DNA from: Sulfurovum sp.
GTDB lineage: Bacteria; Campylobacterota; Campylobacteria; Campylobacterales; Sulfurovaceae
Assembly (NCBI GenBank): GCA_026985755.1
Contig: JALSPX010000010.1
Coordinates: forward strand, 1 to 5,678
Reading direction: 5' to 3'
DNA length: 5,678 nt
In this document: piece after piece, positions 1-5,678 of the stretch
Numbering within the stretch: the first letter of the stretch is position 1
Layout of the letters: each line of letters begins with the position of its first letter
Made by a program: the position numbers and the translations under genes
The notes under the pieces: model-generated
Databases searched by the model: none
What the model was told of the DNA's origin: nothing
What the model saw: the letters and a program-made list of their open reading frames with translations, nothing else

Positions 1-1034
1 TGCCATCATATAACCCATTACTGTGGTTTAAAAAAGGTGAAGTCCATCGTGTAGCTACGCAAACCATAGACCAAAATATGCAAGGTACGACCAGTGTCGA
101 AATAGTCATAGATACCCAAAAAGAGAATGGCTGGGCAGACCCTGCAAAACTCAAAGCACTAGATGCACTCTCAAAAAAAATTGCCTCTTATAAAGACAAC
201 TATATCAGCGTAGGAAAAGTCGTCTCCCTAGCAGATATTATCAAAGAGACAAACAAAGCTTTACATGCCAACAATGAAGCATTTTACACCATACCCAAAG
301 AGAAAAATTTAGTTGCACAAGAGTTATTGCTCTTTGAAAATTCAGGTTCAGATGATTTAGAAGATGTCATAGATTCTCAGTTTTCAAAAGTGCGTATGAC
401 TATCAGAGTGCCATGGGTCGATGCCATGCAAGCCAAAGACTTTATGGCATTCATACAGACACAAGCAACACAAACATTTCCTCATCAACAAGTCGTTGTA
501 ACAGGTATGGTCCCCCTGCTTATCAATACCTTTTCAAATGCTGTGTACTCTTCTATAAAAAGTTATTTTATTGCAGGTCTTGCGATTACCTTGATGATGA
601 TGCTCATTTTAGGTTCTATGCGTTTAGGGTTACTGAGTATGATACCCAATGTCATTCCCATCATTGCTGGGCTTTTTCTGATGTATCTAGCCTCTATGGC
701 ACTTGATATTTTTACGCTACTCATTGGTTCTGTTGCCATTGGTATGGCAGTGGATGACACCATTCATTTTATGCACAATTTCAAACGCTACTACAAAGCG
801 TACGGAGATAGCCAAAAAGCCATTGAAGAGACTTTTTTCACCACAGGTAAAGCGATGTTCATCACCAGCGTTGTGTTGGCTTCAGGTTTTTTGACCTATG
901 CTATCTCTTCTATGCATTCTATTCAAAATTTTGGTATCTTAACTGCAGCCATTATTTTATTTGCATTGATTTCTGATCTGTTTTTAGCCCCTGCATTGAT
1001 GGTGTTTGTAGCTAAGAGAGGGTGGATAAGATAG
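1..1034 (+). CDS. RND/MMPL-superfamily exporter, C-terminal part (5' end outside the window)
   Basis: Inner-membrane transporter of the RND superfamily (COG1033/MMPL type), thought to move lipids or other hydrophobic compounds using the proton gradient. The frame is open from base 3, so the true start lies upstream; 343 residues are visible. The first ~185 are soluble, matching the end of the second large periplasmic loop, with the family-like opening NPLLWF and, just after, GTTSVEIVID. About five membrane segments follow, at roughly residues 185-205, 210-231, 233-249, 282-302 and 309-338 of the visible part. The third ends in GMAVDDTIHF; its paired aspartates (bases 753-758) match the acidic pair typical of RND proton relay. 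A full-length member would have about twelve segments, so roughly the last half is present. The protein ends normally in RGWIR and a TAG. The substrate cannot be told from this part; relatives are often next to outer-membrane lipoprotein-sorting genes, but upstream DNA is not available. Confidence 0.88.
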   Translation, partial: PSYNPLLWFKKGEVHRVATQTIDQNMQGTTSVEIVIDTQKENGWADPAKLKALDALSKKIASYKDNYISVGKVVSLADIIKETNKALHANNEAFYTIPKEKNLVAQELLLFENSGSDDLEDVIDSQFSKVRMTIRVPWVDAMQAKDFMAFIQTQATQTFPHQQVVVTGMVPLLINTFSNAVYSSIKSYFIAGLAITLMMMLILGSMRLGLLSMIPNVIPIIAGLFLMYLASMALDIFTLLIGSVAIGMAVDDTIHFMHNFKRYYKAYGDSQKAIEETFFTTGKAMFITSVVLASGFLTYAISSMHSIQNFGILTAAIILFALISDLFLAPALMVFVAKRGWIR

Positions 1035-1049
1035 AGGTTTAGCCCTCTA
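1032..1049. terminator. Short inverted repeat spanning the two convergent stop codons (weak terminator candidate)
   Basis: TAGAGG (1032-1037) and CCTCTA (1044-1049) are perfect reverse complements around a 6-base loop, between the tails of the exporter and dnaE. The left arm includes the exporter TAG and the loop holds the dnaE stop. An alternative arm AGAGGG (1017-1022) could pair with CCCTCT (1043-1048). Neither side has a run of T after the stem, so a classical intrinsic terminator is not supported; it is only a position where a two-way transcription barrier would be expected. Confidence 0.2.
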
Positions 1050-4000
1050 CAACTACAGGTTCTTCCAAAAATACCCCTATCTCTTTTGCTTCTTCTAGTA
1101 TCAATTCACTCACCTTCCACTTACTCTCTATAATCACATCTGCAAGTTTTGACTTGATATGTAATTCTAATGGGCGTTTGCCAGGATGACGCTCTACCAG
1201 ACATAGCAACTCTTCTACAGTTTTGGCATCAGGCATGAGATTAAGTGCCAGTATAAGTGGTGGTTGGTCTGGTTCAGGTACGTGTTTGACCTCTTTTTCT
1301 ACTTTGACTTTGGTTTTTTTAGCGTCTTTAATGTTTGAAATTTTCATAATATTCATACGTGTAAAGTCACCATCTTTGGTAATCTTGACTTTAAATGCTA
1401 TAGGTTTGGTAAGGTCAAAATCTTCTTCAAGTTCTTTAAGCCTATTTTCAAAGAGCATCAACTCTATATTTCCATGCAAATCCATAATATTGGCAATACC
1501 AAATTTATTACCTTTTTTAGAAATCTTCTCTGTGATATTCTCTATCTTACCTATAAACATTGCCTGAGAACCATCTGCTAGGTCATCTATCTCAGAACTT
1601 AGTGTATAGCTAATGCCTTCAAGTTGTTCACGGTATTTGTCCAGTGGGTGTCCTGAGACATAAAACCCTAAAGACTCTTTTTCCATTTCCAAAATTTCCA
1701 TCGCTTCAAATTCTGGCATATCTGTAAGTTCTATACTCACAGAAGTCATCTCTTCATCATCTCCCCAGAGTGAATTGACAGCTTGTTTTTTAGCATCCCC
1801 TGCTTTTTTCGCCATATCTATAATATCATCTATTTGAGAGAGTATCGCCTTACGTGAGTACCCAAAGCTATCAAATGCCCCAGCTTTGGCTAAAGTTTCT
1901 ATGACTCTTTTGTTTACTTTAGAGGAATCAATACGTGAAACAAAATCAGAAAGGTCTTTAAACTCACCCTCTTCTCTGGCTTCAAGCATAGAATTGATAG
2001 CGACATCCCCTGCACCTTTGAGCGCACCCATACCAAACATAACCACTTCTTCACCATCAATGTTCCGTGCTTCAAACACAAGCCCTGATTTGTTAATATC
2101 TGGCGGGAGCAGTTTCATTCCCATACGTTTTACTTCATCCACATACCGTACTACTTTATCTGTGTTGTTTTTTTCAAGCGTCAAGATGGCCGCCATAAAC
2201 TCTGTAGGATAGTAGTATTTCAAATAAGAGGTATAGAAAGTAATCATCGCATACGCAGCAGAGTGTGATTTGTTAAACCCATACCCTGCAAACTTTACAA
2301 TGAGATCAAACAGATCAAAGGCTTTTTGTCTATCAAAGCCTTTTTTCACAGCACCGTCGGCAAACTCACCTTGGAGTTTATCCATCTCTTCTTTAATCTT
2401 TTTACCCATCGCACGCCTAACAAGGTCTGCCCCACCTAGACTAAAGCCACCGATGGTCTGCACGATTTGCATAACCTGTTCTTGATAAACGATAACCCCA
2501 TAGGTAGGTTTAAGTATAGGCTCTAATTCAGGAAAATCATAGGTAATCTCAGCGCGTCCATGTTTACGCTCGACAAAGTCATCGAGCATCCCAGACTCCA
2601 TAGGTCCTGGACGATAGAGTGCGAGCATCGCGATGACATCTTCAAAACCATTTGGTTTAAGCTTCTTAGCCAAATCTTGCATACCAGCTGATTCTATCTG
2701 GAATAATCCAAGTGTCTCCCCAGTAGAGATATATTCATAGACTTTAGGGTCTTCTATATTTTCTTCCACAAAGTTAATCCGTTTGCCATGACGACGTTCT
2801 ACGAGTTGCAGTGCCTCCTCTATGACCGTGAGTGTTTTTAGCCCCAAAAAGTCAAACTTGATCAAATCCACATCTTCAACGTACTTACCAGAGTATTGTG
2901 TCGCAAGCGTATCAAGCCCTGTAGGTTTAAACAGTGGTGTTTTTTGCCAGAGCGGTTCATTGGAAATAACCACACCTGCAGCGTGTGTACCTGCATTGCG
3001 GTTGAGCCCTTCTAGTGCCAGTGCATACTCCCAAGTACGTTTCGCCTGAGGATCACTCTCTAGTAGTTCTTTTATCTTTGGCTCCTTTTCATAGGCACCC
3101 TTAAGATCAATACCCAACTCATCGGGTATAAGTTTTGCCATGGCATCTGCTCTTGAATATGGCATATCAAGCACACGTGCCACATCACGAATAACTCCCT
3201 TAGCAAGTAATTTACCAAAAGTGATAATCTGTGCCACATTCACACGCCCATACTTCTCCACCACATAGTCAAGTATCTCTTGACGGCGTGCCTGACAAAA
3301 GTCCATATCGATATCTGGCATGGAGATACGCTCAGGGTTAAGAAATCTCTCAAATAGCAATCCATATGGCATAGGATCAATATCTGTAATCTCTAAAGAA
3401 AAGGCTACCAAAGACCCCGCGGCAGACCCACGCCCAGGCCCCACAGGGATGCCCATCTGCTTCGCAGCATCCACAAAATCCCAAACAATGAGCATATACC
3501 CAGGGAACTTCATAGAGTTGATGATATCCATCTCTACTTGTAGTCTTTCTCTATACTCTTGATGTTTTTCAGGTGGCACAATTTTAAGACGTTTTTCCAA
3601 ACCTCGTTTCGACTCTTCTACAAAAAGTACCTTATCATTCTCTAAAGAATATTCTTTATCTGGTTCAGGAAGGATAATACCTGAAGCTTTTGCACGCTCT
3701 CTGGCAAACTTAAAATTAGGTGGTGTTGGATCACCTAGTTTTATCTCTAGATTACATTTATCGACTATCTCTTGTGTAGTTTCAAGAGCTTCAGGTATAT
3801 CGGCAAATAACTCTGCCATCTGTTCTGGAGACTTCACATAAAACTCATGCACCGAGTGACGTAAACGATTAGGATCATCATAGAGTTTGTTCATTGCAAT
3901 ACACATAAATGCTTCATGTGCATCTGCATCTTCTTTATGGGTATAGTGTGTATCGTTGGTTGCAACTATTTTGATACCTGTCTCTTGTGAAAGTCTGATA

Positions 4001-4608
4001 ATTTGTTTATCAATAGTATGCTGATCACCAATCCCATGACGCATAAGCTCCAGATAAAAGTCATCTCCGAACACCTCTTTATAACGTAAGGCAACTTTTT
4101 TTGCCTCATCATAGCCTTGAGCTCCAAACTTGATATTACGTTCACTCAAATTTAGATGCCAATTAATCTCTCCTTGCAAACAAGCAGATGAGCATACCAA
4201 CCCTTCCGAGTTATTTTTAAGCAAATCCCAATTGATACGAGGGTAGTAGTAAAAGCCTTTGATATATGCCTGAGAACTTAGGTACATCAAGTTTTTATAC
4301 CCTACGTCATTTTTGGCATACAAACAAAGGTGAAAACGCTGACGTACAGATTTGTCATCTAGCTCCTCTTGGTTATGCACATAGGCTTCCATCCCTATGA
4401 TAGGTTTGATACCCTCTTTTCTCATCGTGTTATAAAAGTCAATCGTCCCAAACATATTACCATGATCTGTCATCGCCACAGAGGTCATCCCCTGCTCTTT
4501 TATCTTCTTGGCAAGTGCTTTTATCTTGTTGGCACCATCAAGCATGGAATATTCTGTATGTAAATGTAAGTGGGTAAATTGAGGGGTATGTTTGGGTTCT
4601 TCTGACAT
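1039..4608 (-). CDS. dnaE: DNA polymerase III subunit alpha (replicative polymerase, DnaE1 type)
   Basis: Catalytic subunit of the chromosomal replicase; it extends primed DNA within the holoenzyme with the beta clamp and the tau-containing clamp loader. The 1189-residue length is normal for DnaE. Domains in order: PHP domain at about 11-280, beginning HLHLHTEYSMLDG, with all nine expected metal ligands (H15, H17, D24, H49, E74, H93, C143, D219, H221); palm, with GPGRGSAAGS at 390-399 and catalytic aspartates D432 and D434 in PDIDMDF plus D586 in KFDFLGL; thumb and fingers, with YQEQVMQ near 708 and GYGFNKSHSAAYA at 775-787; a helix-hairpin-helix region after LLPPDIN (833-839); a candidate clamp-binding motif near 944-948; an OB fold at about 1015-1095; and a C-terminal tau-binding-like domain at about 1115-1189. 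The start is fixed by a ribosome binding site 7 bases upstream. No frameshift, intein or missing motif is seen. It stands alone between two plus-strand genes. Confidence 0.98.
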   Translation of the reverse strand: MSEEPKHTPQFTHLHLHTEYSMLDGANKIKALAKKIKEQGMTSVAMTDHGNMFGTIDFYNTMRKEGIKPIIGMEAYVHNQEELDDKSVRQRFHLCLYAKNDVGYKNLMYLSSQAYIKGFYYYPRINWDLLKNNSEGLVCSSACLQGEINWHLNLSERNIKFGAQGYDEAKKVALRYKEVFGDDFYLELMRHGIGDQHTIDKQIIRLSQETGIKIVATNDTHYTHKEDADAHEAFMCIAMNKLYDDPNRLRHSVHEFYVKSPEQMAELFADIPEALETTQEIVDKCNLEIKLGDPTPPNFKFARERAKASGIILPEPDKEYSLENDKVLFVEESKRGLEKRLKIVPPEKHQEYRERLQVEMDIINSMKFPGYMLIVWDFVDAAKQMGIPVGPGRGSAAGSLVAFSLEITDIDPMPYGLLFERFLNPERISMPDIDMDFCQARRQEILDYVVEKYGRVNVAQIITFGKLLAKGVIRDVARVLDMPYSRADAMAKLIPDELGIDLKGAYEKEPKIKELLESDPQAKRTWEYALALEGLNRNAGTHAAGVVISNEPLWQKTPLFKPTGLDTLATQYSGKYVEDVDLIKFDFLGLKTLTVIEEALQLVERRHGKRINFVEENIEDPKVYEYISTGETLGLFQIESAGMQDLAKKLKPNGFEDVIAMLALYRPGPMESGMLDDFVERKHGRAEITYDFPELEPILKPTYGVIVYQEQVMQIVQTIGGFSLGGADLVRRAMGKKIKEEMDKLQGEFADGAVKKGFDRQKAFDLFDLIVKFAGYGFNKSHSAAYAMITFYTSYLKYYYPTEFMAAILTLEKNNTDKVVRYVDEVKRMGMKLLPPDINKSGLVFEARNIDGEEVVMFGMGALKGAGDVAINSMLEAREEGEFKDLSDFVSRIDSSKVNKRVIETLAKAGAFDSFGYSRKAILSQIDDIIDMAKKAGDAKKQAVNSLWGDDEEMTSVSIELTDMPEFEAMEILEMEKESLGFYVSGHPLDKYREQLEGISYTLSSEIDDLADGSQAMFIGKIENITEKISKKGNKFGIANIMDLHGNIELMLFENRLKELEEDFDLTKPIAFKVKITKDGDFTRMNIMKISNIKDAKKTKVKVEKEVKHVPEPDQPPLILALNLMPDAKTVEELLCLVERHPGKRPLELHIKSKLADVIIESKWKVSELILEEAKEIGVFLEEPVVVEG

Positions 4609-4615
4609 AGGGTAA

Positions 4616-4622
4616 CCTTCTT
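4616..4622 (-). promoter_or_regulatory. Ribosome binding site of dnaE
   Basis: Read on the minus strand, AAGAAGG lies 7 bases before the dnaE ATG. This good Shine-Dalgarno match at ideal spacing supports the MSEEPK start; no competing start is nearby. Confidence 0.8.
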
Positions 4623-4635
4623 AAAATATTATTTC

Positions 4636-4644
4636 AATATAGCA
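4636..4644 (-). promoter_or_regulatory. Candidate dnaE promoter, extended -10 box
   Basis: On the minus strand TGCTATATT forms an extended -10 element (TGn plus TATATT), which would start transcription near base 4629 and leave a leader of about 20 bases carrying the ribosome binding site. No clear -35 box is seen; upstream are T- and A-rich patches, as is known for the main sigma factor promoters of Campylobacterota. The promoter is inferred from sequence only. Confidence 0.5.
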
Positions 4645-4683
4645 AAGCTTAGGTAAAATTTGATTTAAAATGATTCCAAATTA

Positions 4684-4692
4684 TGCTAAAAT
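4684..4692 (+). promoter_or_regulatory. Candidate promoter of the alpha/beta hydrolase gene, extended -10 box
   Basis: TGCTAAAAT is an extended -10 element (TGn plus TAAAAT) that would start transcription near base 4699, leaving a very short leader of about 12 bases. Alternative -10 boxes TAAAAT at 4654-4659 and 4666-4671 would give longer leaders of about 35-45 bases that keep the whole ribosome binding site. Which one is used cannot be decided from sequence. Confidence 0.42.
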
Positions 4693-4695
4693 AAT

Positions 4696-4704
4696 AAGGA
4701 AAGG
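4696..4704 (+). promoter_or_regulatory. Ribosome binding site of the alpha/beta hydrolase gene
   Basis: The purine run AAGGAAAGG ends 6 bases before the ATG at 4711. Its presence, together with conserved N-terminal residues, favours this start over any downstream one. Confidence 0.65.
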
Positions 4705-4710
4705 TATAGC

Positions 4711-5562
4711 ATGCATAATAGACTACAACGCTTTTTTATTCGTCTTTATTTTTGCCTTACCAGTCATATTTTTCCCAAACTTGCTGTCTACTCTGCACAT
4801 AGGCTCTTTCATTACCCTATCAACTCAAAACGCAAAAACCGTAATGCAATGCCACTGCCTGCATCTGAACTTTTTACTATAGCCCTCTACGAAGGCATAG
4901 AGCTACAAGGCTACCGTTGGGGAGAAAAGAAGTATCCTAAAGTGCTACTTGTACATGGATGGTCGACAACCTCACAAAGCATGACACACTTTACCGATGC
5001 CCTACTCAAAGCCCACTACCAAGTCATCAGCTACGATGCCCTGCGTCATGGTGACTCTGCCAATAGCTTTTCAGATTTAGCATCATGGGCAGACTCTGTG
5101 CGTGCTGTTATAAAGGATATTGGTGGCGTAGAGTGCATCATCGCACACTCTTTTGGTGGGTCTGCGGTGACGGTGGCTTCTAAACTTGGTCTAGATACAA
5201 AAAAACTAGCCCTTATCGCACCCATCCACGACATTACAGCCGTAGCAGATGACTTTGCCAAACGTCTTGACATACCTCATGATATCGTAGAAAAAATGCG
5301 CGCCTACACATGGAGCCATAACCAAACACATTTTGAACAGTATGGTAAAAATTGGCAAGACATCTTAGACTCCCCCTTTCATGTACCTACCCTCATCTAC
5401 CATGACATGCAGGACAGAGAAATACCCATTTTCCACTCAGAACTGTTATGTAAAAAATGGACATGGGCAGAACTACGCCCAACTACGGGGCTGGGACATC
5501 GTACGATACTTGATGATGATGCAGTGGTACAAGGTGTACTAAAATTTATCCAAGCTTCCTAA
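4711..5562 (+). CDS. Alpha/beta-fold hydrolase, substrate unknown
   Basis: A 283-residue serine hydrolase of the alpha/beta fold. The oxyanion-hole segment is LLVHGW (79-84), followed by a strand ending SYDALRHGDS (107-116), a pattern typical of the family. The nucleophile elbow is AHSFGG with Ser147; the first glycine of the usual GxSxG is alanine here. The likely acid is Asp235 in DREIP and the likely catalytic His is His263 in GLGHRTIL. A helical lid probably covers residues ~175-220. Residues 1-50 form a basic and hydrophobic extension including RLFHYPINSKRKNR, which resembles the LF-x-x-P-basic motif found before the core in this subgroup, so the upstream ATG is kept. The extension lacks a clear signal-peptide cleavage site; membrane attachment is possible but uncertain. 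It appears monocistronic, divergent from dnaE, and runs tail to tail into a minus-strand gene. Esterase, lipase-like or thioester hydrolase activity are all possible. Confidence 0.9.
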   Translation: MHNRLQRFFIRLYFCLTSHIFPKLAVYSAHRLFHYPINSKRKNRNAMPLPASELFTIALYEGIELQGYRWGEKKYPKVLLVHGWSTTSQSMTHFTDALLKAHYQVISYDALRHGDSANSFSDLASWADSVRAVIKDIGGVECIIAHSFGGSAVTVASKLGLDTKKLALIAPIHDITAVADDFAKRLDIPHDIVEKMRAYTWSHNQTHFEQYGKNWQDILDSPFHVPTLIYHDMQDREIPIFHSELLCKKWTWAELRPTTGLGHRTILDDDAVVQGVLKFIQAS

Positions 5563-5678
5563 AACAGCAACGTTTATATTTATCACCACTTCCACAGATA
5601 CATGGGCTGTTACGTAAAAATTCAACCTTATCTTCATATATCTCACCATCGACATACTTCCACATGTCGTTCACCTTG
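5546..5678 (-). CDS. SEC-C zinc-motif protein, C-terminal fragment (5' end outside the window)
   Basis: On the minus strand a frame open from the window edge encodes 43 residues and stops at TAA (5546-5548). It contains PCICGSGDKYKRCC, a clear SEC-C motif: a zinc-binding CxC-x8-CC arrangement shared by the SecA tail and many small bacterial proteins. The residues before it (WKYVDGEIYEDKVEFLRNS) do not resemble the charged linker and GRNDPC approach of SecA tails, so a standalone SEC-C domain protein is more likely than secA. The last 17 bases overlap the 3' end of the hydrolase gene on the other strand. The start, length and function cannot be seen; the motif usually mediates zinc-dependent binding to a partner. 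Confidence 0.8.
   Translation of the reverse strand, partial: KVNDMWKYVDGEIYEDKVEFLRNSPCICGSGDKYKRCCFRKLG

Larger units (their letters stand above)
4609..4710. other. Divergent intergenic region between dnaE and the hydrolase gene
   Basis: This 102-base, strongly AT-rich stretch is the only true intergenic space in the window. It carries candidate promoters and ribosome binding sites pointing both ways. On the plus strand TAAAAT occurs four times (starting at 4622, 4654, 4666 and 4687). No operator-like long palindrome, riboswitch or RNA gene was recognised. Confidence 0.7.

Noticed and set aside
173..180. Run of eight A residues in the exporter gene as a possible phase-variation tract
   Set aside because: It encodes ordinary Ser-Lys-Lys-Ile codons in an intact frame; runs this short are common in AT-rich genomes, and phase variation in this group more often uses longer G or C runs.
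413..894. Plus- and minus-strand open frames inside the exporter gene
   Set aside because: They are out-of-frame readings of the conserved membrane region of the exporter and have no supporting start signals.
1223..4563. Several plus-strand open frames of 64-114 codons opposite dnaE
   Set aside because: They lie wholly antisense to conserved DnaE domains, are rich in Ser/Thr/Ile as expected for reverse readings, and match no family I recognise.
4670..4882. A 70-residue plus-strand frame with a hydrophobic stretch (AFLFVFIFALPVIFF) overlapping the start of the hydrolase gene
   Set aside because: Its ATG has no ribosome binding site at usable distance, it sits in another frame over the N-terminus of a well-supported gene, and the hydrophobicity can be explained as an out-of-frame reading of the hydrolase AT-rich N-terminal codons.
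5563..5611. AACAGC (5563-5568) and GCTGTT (5606-5611) as a terminator stem after the hydrolase
   Set aside because: The loop of 37 bases is too long, there is no T run, and the sequence codes for the conserved SEC-C motif on the other strand.
5546..5678. Reading the SEC-C fragment as the end of secA
   Set aside because: The cysteine motif fits, but the residues before it lack the usual charged linker and GRNDPC approach of SecA tails, so no gene symbol was given.

Overview
The window looks like ordinary chromosomal DNA from a Campylobacterota (Epsilonproteobacteria) bacterium, most likely a Sulfurovum- or Sulfurimonas-like organism. This rests on the style of the full-length DnaE sequence, the moderately AT-rich composition, and promoter-like sites made of an extended -10 box with phased AT-rich DNA upstream and no clear -35 box. 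The placement is inference from memory of the family; genus level is a guess.

Layout from left to right. (1) Bases 1-1034, plus strand: the C-terminal half of an RND/MMPL-type inner-membrane exporter, cut by the window start. (2) Bases 1039-4608, minus strand: a complete dnaE (1189 residues), the replicative DNA polymerase III alpha subunit, which occupies most of the window. Its stop codon lies 4 bases from that of the exporter. (3) Bases 4609-4710: a 102-base divergent intergenic region with candidate promoters and ribosome binding sites for both flanking genes. (4) Bases 4711-5562, plus strand: a complete alpha/beta-fold hydrolase of unknown substrate. (5) Bases 5546-5678, minus strand: the C-terminal end of a small SEC-C zinc-motif protein. 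It overlaps the hydrolase tail to tail by 17 bases and is cut by the window end.

Strand alternates with every gene (+, -, +, -), so no operon is visible and the four genes show no shared pathway: export, chromosome replication, small-molecule or lipid hydrolysis, and an unassigned zinc-motif protein. I see no mobile element, CRISPR array, RNA gene, prophage or obvious foreign DNA, and no convincing new system. The points most worth a second look are the fully conserved PHP metal site in DnaE (predicting an intrinsic proofreading nuclease), an atypical candidate clamp-binding motif in DnaE, the helically phased TAAAAT boxes in the divergent promoter region, and the overlapping SEC-C gene at the edge.
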